A stretch of 64,000 bases of DNA, from contig NZ_CCDG010000018.1 in the NCBI RefSeq assembly GCF_000723885.1, forward strand, positions 22,964-86,963. Reading direction: 5' to 3'. The notes beneath the pieces were generated by a model. It saw only the letters and a list, made by a program, of their open reading frames with translations. It was not told the DNA's origin and did no database searches. The position numbers and the translations under genes are program-made. Within the stretch, counting starts at the first letter, position 1. The number at the start of each line of letters is the position of its first letter. Positions 9,137 to 16,504 of this stretch are shown here, one piece after another. This DNA is from Paenibacillus camerounensis. Its GTDB lineage: Bacteria > Bacillota > Bacilli > Paenibacillales > Paenibacillaceae.

Positions 9137-10529
9137 GCGTGGTTCCCTCCTTGCTATACGGGTCATGGTCAACGCCGTGATCGTTATCCATGTTATAAGG
9201 GCCCTTTTTAATTACTTTAATGAACAACCCAACCAGAACAATACCCAGAATGGCATAAATAGCGTTAAACGTAATCACCGAGAACAGAACGGAGCCTGCA
9301 GAAACGTTAGGTGATACACTGTCTTCTGTCGTCATCAGCCCGAATACGGTCCAAGGCTGACGTCCGATTTCTGTCATAATCCAGCCTGCTGTATTGGCGA
9401 TAGGCGGAAGCAGCAGCCCCCAGAACATGAAACGCAGGAACCAGGTGTTCGGACGCTCCATCTTTTTACGCCACATCAGGTACATCGCATACAGGCCAAA
9501 CACTACCATTAATGAGCCGGCGGCAACCATAATCCGGAAGCTCCAGAATGTAGTCCGTACAGGCGGAATATAATTGCCCGGTCCATACGCCTCTTCATAT
9601 TCAGCCTGCAGCGTATTCATCCCTTTAACGTCACCGGAGAATTTACTGTAGGACAGGAAGCTGAGCATGTATGGAATTTTGATTTCGCCCGAGTTCACTT
9701 TATTGACCGGATCTATAAAAGCAGAAACTGTCCACGCGGCAGGATCACCGCTGTCCTCCCAAAGGCCTTCGGAGGCCGCCATCTTCATGGGCTGTGTCTC
9801 TACCAGATACTGTGCCTGGGCATGACCGGCAACAGCAACACCTACAGAGGATACAATCCCGACAATCGCTGCAATTTCAAACGATCTTCTGAAGAACGGC
9901 ACATCCTGCTTCTTCAGCATTTTATAAGCACTGATCCCTGTTACCAGGAACGCACCTGTTGCATATGCAGCCAGCAGGGTATGCGGCAATTCAACAAGCA
10001 GCTGTCCGTTAGTAATCAGAGCCAGAAAATCATTCATCTCAGCCCGGCCGTTATTAATCTCGAACCCGACAGGGTGCTGCATAAACGAGTTAGCTGTGAG
10101 AATCCAGAACGCCGACAGTGTTGTTCCCAGTGCCACCATCCAGATGGACAGCAGGTGAATCTTCTTGGACACCTTGTCCCAGCCGAAGATCCAGATTCCG
10201 ATAAAGGTTGATTCCAGGAAGAAGGCAAGCAGTGCTTCAATTGCCAGCGGAGCTCCGAACACATCACCTACAAAGCGGGAATAGTCAGACCAGTTCATTC
10301 CGAACTGGAACTCCTGTAGAATTCCTGTTACTACACCTACTGCAAAGTTTATAAGGAAGAGCTTCCCCCAGAACTGTGCCATTCTTTTGTACTCTTCGTT
10401 GCCTTTTCTCACATACATCGTCTCCATGATCGCAATCATCAGAGCCAGGCCAATCGATACCGGTACAAAGAAATAATGAAAGATCGTCGTCGACGCAAAT
10501 TGTATACGCGACAGCATTACTATATCCAT
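9123..10529 (-). CDS. cydA: Cytochrome bd ubiquinol/menaquinol oxidase subunit I
   Basis: The 468-residue subunit starts MDIVMLSRIQFAS, with AAGGGGAG upstream. His18 (in TTIFHYFFVP) is the proximal heme ligand expected in CydA, LPHTLLAAY holds the heme b558 histidine, EALLAFFLEST holds the acidic residues of the proton and heme site, and GRQPW marks the conserved segment after the Q-loop. The Q-loop is the short form found in Firmicutes. The enzyme oxidises menaquinol and reduces oxygen without pumping protons. It is the first gene of the operon; two TGTGA-N6-TCACA palindromes lie 64-131 bases upstream of its start. Confidence 0.95.
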   Translation of the reverse strand: MDIVMLSRIQFASTTIFHYFFVPVSIGLALMIAIMETMYVRKGNEEYKRMAQFWGKLFLINFAVGVVTGILQEFQFGMNWSDYSRFVGDVFGAPLAIEALLAFFLESTFIGIWIFGWDKVSKKIHLLSIWMVALGTTLSAFWILTANSFMQHPVGFEINNGRAEMNDFLALITNGQLLVELPHTLLAAYATGAFLVTGISAYKMLKKQDVPFFRRSFEIAAIVGIVSSVGVAVAGHAQAQYLVETQPMKMAASEGLWEDSGDPAAWTVSAFIDPVNKVNSGEIKIPYMLSFLSYSKFSGDVKGMNTLQAEYEEAYGPGNYIPPVRTTFWSFRIMVAAGSLMVVFGLYAMYLMWRKKMERPNTWFLRFMFWGLLLPPIANTAGWIMTEIGRQPWTVFGLMTTEDSVSPNVSAGSVLFSVITFNAIYAILGIVLVGLFIKVIKKGPYNMDNDHGVDHDPYSKEGTTHAFS

Positions 10530-10592
10530 ATTTCTCCCCTTCCTTCTCCCCATTCAATACGTCTATTCTGTCAAAAATGAAGGGATTAAAGT

Positions 10593-10608
10593 GTGACATA
10601 TATCACAT
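10593..10608. promoter_or_regulatory. CRP/FNR-type palindrome upstream of cydA (site 1)
   Basis: TGTGACATATATCACA is a perfect TGTGA-N6-TCACA palindrome 64 bases before the cydA start. This is the Fnr box form in Bacillales and also overlaps the Rex consensus. Which regulator binds is not settled by sequence. Confidence 0.65.
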
Positions 10609-10642
10609 TAAAGGTCGGGTTTTACGCAAAACTTCAATAAAT

Positions 10643-10660
10643 TTGTGACAAATATCACAA
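10643..10660. promoter_or_regulatory. Rex/FNR-type palindrome upstream of cydA (site 2)
   Basis: TTGTGACAAATATCACAA is a TTGTGA-N6-TCACAA palindrome, 34 bases from site 1. The outer TTGTG/CACAA bases match the redox repressor Rex, which controls cyd genes in related bacteria by sensing NADH; the core also matches Fnr. Confidence 0.65.
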
Positions 10661-10677
10661 TATTCCGCTTAGAAAGC

Positions 10678-10705
10678 AAAAAAAATAAGACGGTTTCACC
10701 GTCTT
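10678..10705 (-). terminator. Intrinsic terminator after the YdjO-like gene
   Basis: AAGACGGT-TTC-ACCGTCTT forms an 8-bp hairpin. On the minus strand it is followed by a T-rich run (TATTTTTTTTGC), so it ends the upstream cold-inducible gene before cydA. Confidence 0.8.
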
Positions 10706-10752
10706 GGATTTGTTCATCATTCTATTGTAGGTTGCCTTATAAAAGGTGATGG

Positions 10753-10983
10753 TTAGGTAATGGAAATACCCTTCTTCAGTGATTTCAGATCGCCGTTGGA
10801 GTTCACCAGCTGCGGCAGCATCTTCATATTACGTGCCATCGGAGCATGACAGAGGGGGCAAGAAGGCGCATGTTCAAATGCGAAATTGTCCCTCATCCAT
10901 CCATTACAGTCATCATTGGTGCAGGCCCAGATTGCGGTATTCTCTTCCGGTATTTCCTCGACAGGCTTCTTCCGGTAGTTCAT
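10753..10983 (-). CDS. YdjO-like cold-inducible zinc-ribbon protein
   Basis: The 76-residue protein starts MNYRKKPVEEIPEENT. ATG 10983 is preferred over the ATG six bases earlier because GGGAGG sits at proper distance from it. It contains WACTNDDCNGWMRDNF and CPLCHAPM, two Cys-x-x-Cys-like knuckles that form a probable zinc ribbon, as in the cold-inducible YdjO family of Bacillales. Its molecular function is not known. It lies downstream of a csp gene on the same strand but is separated from it by terminator-like hairpins, so it is probably transcribed on its own or by partial read-through. Confidence 0.8.
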   Translation of the reverse strand: MNYRKKPVEEIPEENTAIWACTNDDCNGWMRDNFAFEHAPSCPLCHAPMARNMKMLPQLVNSNGDLKSLKKGISIT

Positions 10984-11033
10984 TGCCATTCCTCCCTTCC
11001 TAATATGCCACATGCCTAGACAACAAGTAAAAA

Positions 11034-11049
11034 AGCATCTGACGATGCT
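11034..11049 (-). terminator. Small hairpin with minus-strand T-run
   Basis: AGCATC-TGAC-GATGCT with TTTTTTAC after it on the minus strand looks like a second terminator between the csp gene and the YdjO-like gene. No gene is visible just upstream, so it may mop up read-through from csp. Confidence 0.45.
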
Positions 11050-11153
11050 CTTACAGGTTGCTGACTGACAAATCCTTTGTTACAGAACGTGTGCCCAGCA
11101 TTATTCTGCTTAGATCAGGTGACTAGACAAGGATGAACTTACATCTGATCTTA

Positions 11154-11191
11154 TAAAAAAAGACCGCCCCGACTTACATAAGCAGGGACGG
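11154..11191 (-). terminator. Intrinsic terminator of the csp gene
   Basis: On the minus strand CCGTCCC pairs with GGGGCGG (one G-U pair) and is followed by seven T residues, twelve bases after the csp stop codon. Confidence 0.85.
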
Positions 11192-11202
11192 CGCTTCTAT
11201 TA

Positions 11203-11403
11203 TTACAGTTTTACAACGTTTTCGGCTTGTGGTCCACGGTTGCCTTGAACAACGTTGAATTCAACGCGTTGGCCTTCGTCCAAAGTTTTGAATCCTTCGC
11301 CAGTGATAGCGGAGAAGTGTACGAATACGTCGCTTCCGCCTTCAACTTCGATGAATCCGAATCCTTTTTCTGCGTTGAACCATTTAACTGTACCTGTTTG
11401 CAT
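11203..11403 (-). CDS. Cold shock protein (CspA/CspB family)
   Basis: The 66-residue protein starts [14 protein letters not shown], with a GGAGG site nine bases upstream; an upstream in-frame start is less well placed. It contains both RNA-binding motifs of the cold-shock domain, RNP1 (KGFGFIEV) and RNP2 (VFVHF), and the usual FNAEKGFGF basic-aromatic surface. These single-domain OB-fold proteins bind single-stranded RNA and act as RNA chaperones in the cytoplasm. The gene is monocistronic, with a strong terminator and a long upstream region carrying an 11-bp perfect inverted repeat. Confidence 0.95.
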   Translation of the reverse strand: MQTGTVKWFNAEKGFGFIEVEGGSDVFVHFSAITGEGFKTLDEGQRVEFNVVQGNRGPQAENVVKL

Positions 11404-11807
11404 GTGTGTTACCTCCACAAATTTAAATTAATATGTTCTTTTTATCTTCAAACAAAGAAAAAATTCACACATTGAAAAGGGTTGTATTCCATTTGACAGC
11501 CCTTTTCAATACGAGAATTAGGTATCAGATGTATTAATATTTTCATGTTACCACACCCGCGAAACAAAGGCAAGCTGTTGTATCCGATTTTCTCCGTATT
11601 TTCCCTTATAAGGTACACTTTCCAATGTAAGGGCTCCCAGAAGGGTTAAATTCTAACTTTTTCAATCAGTATAGACCTTATTACCCCGAATATTTAGCTT
11701 TGAAACGAAAGAAACGGTGCCGCCCCCAAAAAAAGTTTTGCTTAGGACGGCCGGGCCGCTTCGCTCTTTCATGACTGCCTCTTCATTATATACAGGCCTT
11801 GCTGATT
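11404..11807. other. Gene-free stretch between csp and htrA
   Basis: About 400 bases hold the csp leader and promoter region and the end of the htrA transcript. I see no open reading frame with a ribosome site. The one clear element is the inverted repeat at 11471-11510. Next to htrA there is a GC-rich segment (11740-11760) and an A7 run, but their geometry is not that of a normal terminator. Confidence 0.6.
11471..11510 (-). repeat. Perfect inverted repeat in the csp upstream region
   Basis: ATTGAAAAGGG (11471-11481) and CCCTTTTCAAT (11500-11510) are exact complements separated by 18 bases, 68 bases upstream of the csp start. If transcribed it forms an 11-bp hairpin in the csp leader. It could be a cold-responsive RNA switch, a decoy terminator, or an operator. 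Confidence 0.6.
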
Positions 11808-13058
11808 TTATTCCTCCGGTTTCTCAAGAAGTTTCACAGTAGCCTGTTTCACTTCCCCGTTCCGGTAATAAGTAATCTTGAGCTCGTCACCGATCTTTGT
11901 CTGCTCATACAGATACCTGCGCAGCGACAGTGTCGAAGTGATAGCCTGATCATCAAACTTGGTAATCACGTCATTGAACTGGAGCCCCGCCGCCTCAGCC
12001 GGACCGACGGCATCAAGAACTACTACCCCTTCTTTGACCGAAGCAGGCAGATTAAGCTCCTTCACCTGATCTTCAGCAAGCGGAACATAAGGATTGTTCA
12101 AATCAACAGAATAGACGCCCAAGTAGGAACGGGATATCTTGCCCTTCGTTGCCAGCTCATCAGCTGTCTGGATCACATGATTGGCCGGAATGGCAAATCC
12201 CAGCCCTTCCACGCCTGTATCGGAGATCTTCATTGTATTGATTCCAATGACCTTGCCGTTGAGATCAACAAGTGCCCCTCCGCTGTTGCCTTCGTTAATT
12301 GCAGCGTCAGTCTGGATGACCTCCTGCTCCCAGTCATAGACCCCGTCCTGATTGAGAGATACCGGAATTGTACGCTCGGTATAGCTGACAATCCCGGAGG
12401 TCAAGGTATCCCCGAGCCCCAGCGGGTTGCCGATTGCAATAACGGTTTCCCCGAGCCGCAGCTTGGAGGAATCGCCGATCTGGGCTACGGTTGTGACATC
12501 CTTGGCATCCATCGACAGCACGGCAATATCCGTAACCTTATCTGCACCGACCAGGGATGCTTTGTGGGTCACACCGTCCACGGTAACCACTTCAAGCTTA
12601 CCCGAGCCTTCAATAACATGGTTATTGGTAATAATAAAGGCCTTATCATCGTCTTTTTTATAGATAACTCCCGATCCGAGTGCGGATTCATCGAGTATAT
12701 TTAGTTCCTCGTTATCTTCTTTATGGTTAATAATGCTCACGACTGCAGGACGCACCAGTGCGGCAGCCTGAACAATCCGTTCAAACGGATCACCGCTGCT
12801 TGCAGTAACGTTCTGTACTACCTGCGGGACATAAGCTTCCTTCTCGTCAGTGAACTGGCCTGTAACAAAGCTGAACAGAAGCACGGCAACTACTGCACTG
12901 ACTGCTGAGCTGATTACGGACACCTGCCATGTCGCCATCGTACGGCGGGATTTGTGCACCGTCCATTTACGGCTGGTGAGAACCTTGCTCTCCTCCAGCT
13001 CTCTCCGTTTGCGGCGCGGCACTTTCGTTGAATAGAAATCATCATCAAACAATCCCAC
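11808..13058 (-). CDS. htrA: Membrane-anchored HtrA/DegP serine protease
   Basis: The 416-residue protein starts at GTG 13058 after a GAGGGGAGAGGA site. A cytoplasmic basic N-terminus is followed by one membrane helix (about residues 45-67), a trypsin-like protease domain with the triad His147 (NNHVIE), Asp177 (TDIAV) and Ser259 (GNSGGA), and one C-terminal PDZ domain (about 310-405). HtrA degrades misfolded exported proteins at the outer face of the membrane. It sits directly behind walJ, the same neighbour as in other Bacillales Wal loci, but a separate plus-strand gene and a 350-base gap lie between, so it likely has its own promoter. Confidence 0.93.
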   Translation of the reverse strand: MGLFDDDFYSTKVPRRKRRELEESKVLTSRKWTVHKSRRTMATWQVSVISSAVSAVVAVLLFSFVTGQFTDEKEAYVPQVVQNVTASSGDPFERIVQAAALVRPAVVSIINHKEDNEELNILDESALGSGVIYKKDDDKAFIITNNHVIEGSGKLEVVTVDGVTHKASLVGADKVTDIAVLSMDAKDVTTVAQIGDSSKLRLGETVIAIGNPLGLGDTLTSGIVSYTERTIPVSLNQDGVYDWEQEVIQTDAAINEGNSGGALVDLNGKVIGINTMKISDTGVEGLGFAIPANHVIQTADELATKGKISRSYLGVYSVDLNNPYVPLAEDQVKELNLPASVKEGVVVLDAVGPAEAAGLQFNDVITKFDDQAITSTLSLRRYLYEQTKIGDELKITYYRNGEVKQATVKLLEKPEE

Positions 13059-13080
13059 GGGTACATCCTCTCCCCTCTAT

Positions 13081-13433
13081 TGCTACTGCATTCAAGACTG
13101 AACGCCAAGCAACTGCGACCGAGCTTCTCGCTTCTCTCTTAGACTCCGGAAAGAGCTAAAAGGTTTCACTTTATTTATATACCGCCAAAGATACGGTTTA
13201 TAAGCGCATGGACACCCTGTTTCTTGCAACATACCACCAAAAATACCGCTAGTCTCAGGAATATTTTGCAGCTTAAAAGACTACAATAATAGAAGTACTG
13301 CATGAACGCAGCTCTATCTGTCTGCGCTTTATAATTGTATCATAAGCAGGCTTGCCGCCCGCATTTTTTCTGAAGCAATTTTCTAGAAATATTTAACTGT
13401 TGTTACCAGGAAATCCGGAAAGGAGTAGAATGT
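13081..13433. other. Gene-free stretch upstream of htrA and the 68-residue gene
   Basis: This divergent intergenic region should hold promoters in both directions. On the minus strand TGATACAAT (13334-13342) looks like an extended -10 for htrA, although no strong -35 stands at the right distance. No open reading frame or strong hairpin is visible. Confidence 0.4.
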
Positions 13434-13640
13434 ATGGAATCTTTTTCAACTAGTATGGATCTTGTCCAATTTATCGGTAAGCTCGGTGATTTGAAGGACG
13501 AGCACTATCATATACTGCTGGTGCAGAGCGCACTTATTGAACTCATGATCGACAAGGGCTTATTCTCACGGCAGGAGCTTGACCGTAAAATGGCTGAGCT
13601 TGACCGGCTTATGGCTGGCTCACCTTATCCCATGGCGTAG
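13434..13640 (+). CDS. Small hypothetical protein, 68 residues
   Basis: The frame starts MESFSTSMDLVQFIGK after an AAAGGAG site with nine-base spacing, so it is probably translated. The sequence is a predicted helical bundle with no cysteines, membrane segment or motif that I recognise (ELMIDKGLFSRQELDRKMAELDRLM). It is transcribed against its neighbours, and its last 32 bases overlap the 3' end of walJ tail to tail. The helix-rich, acidic/basic alternating composition could suit a small partner protein. No function is offered. Confidence 0.7.
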   Translation: MESFSTSMDLVQFIGKLGDLKDEHYHILLVQSALIELMIDKGLFSRQELDRKMAELDRLMAGSPYPMA

Positions 13641-14415
13641 GCCTGTCATAGTAGGTGTCGCATAGCTTAAATTCGCTGTCCTTGTAAAAGCAGCCCCGGT
13701 CCTCCATCGCCCCGCGCACCGACATTCTGGCCAGGTCTATCATATTATGATCCAGGCTGAGATGTGCCAGATATGTCCGTTTGGTCCGTCCGGTCAGAAT
13801 CTCACTCAGAGCTGCACCGGCCGCCTCATTGGACAGATGGCCCATATCACCGAGAATCCGCCGCTTCGTATTCCACGGGTAACGCCCCATCCGCAGCATC
13901 TCGATATCATGATTGGCTTCAAGCACCAGCACGTCTGAGCCCTCGAGCGCCATCCTCACCTTATCGCTGACATACCCAAGGTCTGTTGCTACGCACAGCT
14001 TCTCATTCCCGTCATAAAAGTTATAGCCTACCGGCTCCGCTGCATCATGAGAGATTGCAAAGGACTCTACTCTCATACTGCCAAAATCACGGTGCGTACC
14101 GGTCTCCAGAATAATCCGGTTATGCTCGGCAATGTTGCCGATTCCCTTTTCTATTGCTCCCCAGGTCTTGGTATTGGCGTAGATCGGCAGATCATATTTA
14201 CGCGCTACCGCCCCCAGCCCTTTGATATGGTCAGAATGCTCGTGTGTGACTAATATTCCGTCTATATCCCTGCCTGTAAGCTCACGCACCGCCAGCAGCT
14301 CATCGATCCGCTTGGCGCTGAACCCCGCATCTATCATCAGTGTTGTTTCCCCGTTGCGTACCACTGTCGCATTGCCGGTAGAACCGCTGGACAGCACTGT
14401 AAATGAAATTCCCAT
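13609..14415 (-). CDS. walJ: WalJ (YycJ) metallo-beta-lactamase-fold exonuclease-like protein
   Basis: The 268-residue protein starts MGISFTVLSSGSTGN; ATG 14415 has GGAGCAGGAG upstream, and the longer frame adds a stretch that belongs to walI in another frame. It contains the metal-binding signature THEHSDH (about residue 60) and later conserved Asp/His residues of the metallo-beta-lactamase fold. WalJ homologues are cytoplasmic and linked to DNA processing and cell division coordination; the biochemistry is less certain than the fold. It is the last gene of the walRKHIJ cluster, 14 bases after walI. Confidence 0.9.
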   Translation of the reverse strand: MGISFTVLSSGSTGNATVVRNGETTLMIDAGFSAKRIDELLAVRELTGRDIDGILVTHEHSDHIKGLGAVARKYDLPIYANTKTWGAIEKGIGNIAEHNRIILETGTHRDFGSMRVESFAISHDAAEPVGYNFYDGNEKLCVATDLGYVSDKVRMALEGSDVLVLEANHDIEMLRMGRYPWNTKRRILGDMGHLSNEAAGAALSEILTGRTKRTYLAHLSLDHNMIDLARMSVRGAMEDRGCFYKDSEFKLCDTYYDRPTPWDKVSQP

Positions 14416-14429
14416 CTCTCCTGCTCCCT

Positions 14430-15185
14430 CTACTCTGTTGTCTTCGGACTGATTATGTCCGCGCTGATGGCGTCTACGTAGTACGCACTGCCATCCTCCA
14501 GCCAGAACCTCCACATGGGCGAAGCCACCTGGCTCTCGGAATTGAATACTTCCCCGTAATAGCCCAGTTCAATCTCCTTCACTACCGCATCCGCCGGAAA
14601 ATATTTCTCGATCAGGCTGCTTAGCGCCTGGGATGCGGGAAGCACCTTCTGCACATCCCCATTCCCGCTTTCGCCAGAAGGCGGTGCTACAATTTCAATC
14701 TTCGAATAGCGGTAAGCAACGATTTTTTGGTTGCTGTTAATCAGCTCCAGCCTTACCCGGAACAAGGAGTACTTCTGATCTACCAGCGGATGAAGGACGA
14801 ATTTGCCAACCTCGCTCTCCTGGGAGTCAAAACGGTAATTCGCAATATCCGGAATCTGTCCCTGCAGCGCACTGCTGAGCTCTGAGAACGAGGAATACAT
14901 CAGCCCGCTGTCCACCGGCTCAGTCAGCAGTACCGGCGGAGCGTCCTGCTCTTCGCCGGAGTAGATATAGGTGATATCAGGCAGCTGCGGCGTAGCCGCC
15001 GGAATCGGGCTGAGCACCCGGATGCCCTTCTGCTCCATAACCGCCTGCGTCTCTGCCGAGAGGGAAGTAAAGTCCAGGCTGGCGCTGGCCTGATCGCGCA
15101 GATCCATCCACAGCTGATAGCACAGCAGCAGATTCAATACCAGAAAAGCGAATATCAGCACACTTTTTGCTCTGCCCCAGTCCAT
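14430..15185 (-). CDS. walI: WalI (YycI), regulator of the WalK sensor kinase
   Basis: The 251-residue protein starts MDWGRAKSVLIFAFLVLNLLL, a short cytoplasmic head and one membrane helix (about residues 9-27), followed by an extracellular domain of about 220 residues. This is the layout of YycI. With WalH it forms a membrane complex with WalK and tunes its kinase activity. AAGGAGGG stands before the ATG. The gap to walH is 41 bases, in the same operon. Confidence 0.9.
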   Translation of the reverse strand: MDWGRAKSVLIFAFLVLNLLLCYQLWMDLRDQASASLDFTSLSAETQAVMEQKGIRVLSPIPAATPQLPDITYIYSGEEQDAPPVLLTEPVDSGLMYSSFSELSSALQGQIPDIANYRFDSQESEVGKFVLHPLVDQKYSLFRVRLELINSNQKIVAYRYSKIEIVAPPSGESGNGDVQKVLPASQALSSLIEKYFPADAVVKEIELGYYGEVFNSESQVASPMWRFWLEDGSAYYVDAISADIISPKTTE

Positions 15186-15226
15186 ACTTTCCCTCCTTGT
15201 TGTTTCGCGAGACTCTATTATACCGC

Positions 15227-16504
15227 CTAGCTGACCGTAAGCACACTTCCATCATTTAGGGTTACCCGCCATACCGGCGTAAGGCGCAGGGTGTCCCTCT
15301 GCAATACCGGAATATAGGCCGGAATAAGATCCTTAACTGCAGATCCGGAGCTGATCTGGGCAAGCTTGGCTTTCAGCTCATCTCCGCCGGGAAGCTCTAC
15401 GATTCGTTTTACTGCCTGCTCATCCTCCATATACATCAGCGAGCGCTCATAGGAGGAGACTGTACCCTGCTGCAGCTCCAGGTTAATAACCCCGTACTGC
15501 AGCTGCGGCCGGCTCATAATCGGGTAAGAGCCGTAATACTGCTGGAAGGATACCTTGCGTTCCTGCTTCTCCTCTTCCGTGGAGGCCAGCCGGTAGGTCC
15601 CGTTCCAGCCTCCATGCTCATTAACAAATTCAACGGCCTCCAGCGCATCCTTGGCAGGCGTGCTCTCTCCGGCCGGCAGGGCCGCAGGGTCGCTGTAGCT
15701 CATCCAATTCAGCTCCTGATCCACCTGGAGGCTGCGCTTGCTGTCGGTATAGATTTTGGAGCCGTCTTTTTCCGGAATATACCGGGTGCTTCCTGCGTCA
15801 AAGAAAAGATTGCTCTGCATCTGTTCAATGGTATACATTCCCGAAGGGATTTCAGCCTCAACCGCGTCCAGCTTCTCTTCAGGCACATAGTAATTGCCGT
15901 TCACCACCGTATATGGCGTCCAGTTCACACCGAAATCAACATGCTGCTGCACGTCCTGTACGGTAAGATCCGCTTTGGCCGCCTCATACACAATGTCTCC
16001 TCTGGTGCTGAAAAAAACGGCATGCGCCTTGGAGTCATTTTTGACATTATAAATCCAGACCCGGTCGATGCTCTCTCCCTCGAACAGCGAATCCGGTGAC
16101 AGCTGCATCACCCGCTGCAGCAGGGTTACCGGAATGCCTGCACCGAAGCTGAGCTCAATGCCGGCATTCTCGCTGCGGATTTTGTCCCAGTCGAAGTCCT
16201 CTACCGGGCGCCGCTGAAAGCTTTCAAAGCTGCGTCCCTTGAGACGGTTAAAGATCAGCTCATAAAAGGTCGAGTCCGGATAGAACAGCGTGTGCCTGCC
16301 CCCGCCCATATGAATAATCATCCGGTCAGGATAGAGCAGGTTCTCGACTTTTTCCTTAGGGCCCATATTATCTGTTTTTACATAAAGGTCCTCAGACTTT
16401 ACCGCAGAATCGCTGCCCGGCAGCCGGTAGATCAGATAATAGCTTTCTATCAGGCTTCCGGCTACCAGAATGGCAAGAATCCAAGTCTTTAGTTTCTCTT
16501 TCAT
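15227..16504 (-). CDS. walH: WalH (YycH), regulator of the WalK sensor kinase
   Basis: The 425-residue protein starts MKEKLKTWILAILVAGSLIE, an N-terminal membrane anchor (about residues 8-26), followed by a large extracellular region typical of YycH. It works with WalI to control WalK through contacts between membrane helices. Its ATG overlaps the walK stop by four bases (ATGA), implying coupled translation. Length is normal for the family. Confidence 0.9.
   Translation of the reverse strand: MKEKLKTWILAILVAGSLIESYYLIYRLPGSDSAVKSEDLYVKTDNMGPKEKVENLLYPDRMIIHMGGGRHTLFYPDSTFYELIFNRLKGRSFESFQRRPVEDFDWDKIRSENAGIELSFGAGIPVTLLQRVMQLSPDSLFEGESIDRVWIYNVKNDSKAHAVFFSTRGDIVYEAAKADLTVQDVQQHVDFGVNWTPYTVVNGNYYVPEEKLDAVEAEIPSGMYTIEQMQSNLFFDAGSTRYIPEKDGSKIYTDSKRSLQVDQELNWMSYSDPAALPAGESTPAKDALEAVEFVNEHGGWNGTYRLASTEEEKQERKVSFQQYYGSYPIMSRPQLQYGVINLELQQGTVSSYERSLMYMEDEQAVKRIVELPGGDELKAKLAQISSGSAVKDLIPAYIPVLQRDTLRLTPVWRVTLNDGSVLTVS

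Noticed and set aside
11740..11765. GC-rich palindromic stretch as htrA terminator
   Set aside because: The GGCC-rich segment can pair, but the T-run is in the loop of the only longer stem rather than after it.
11799..12704. Plus-strand open frame of 301 codons opposite htrA
   Set aside because: HtrA on the minus strand has a full domain set; the opposite frame has no motif and no ribosome site.
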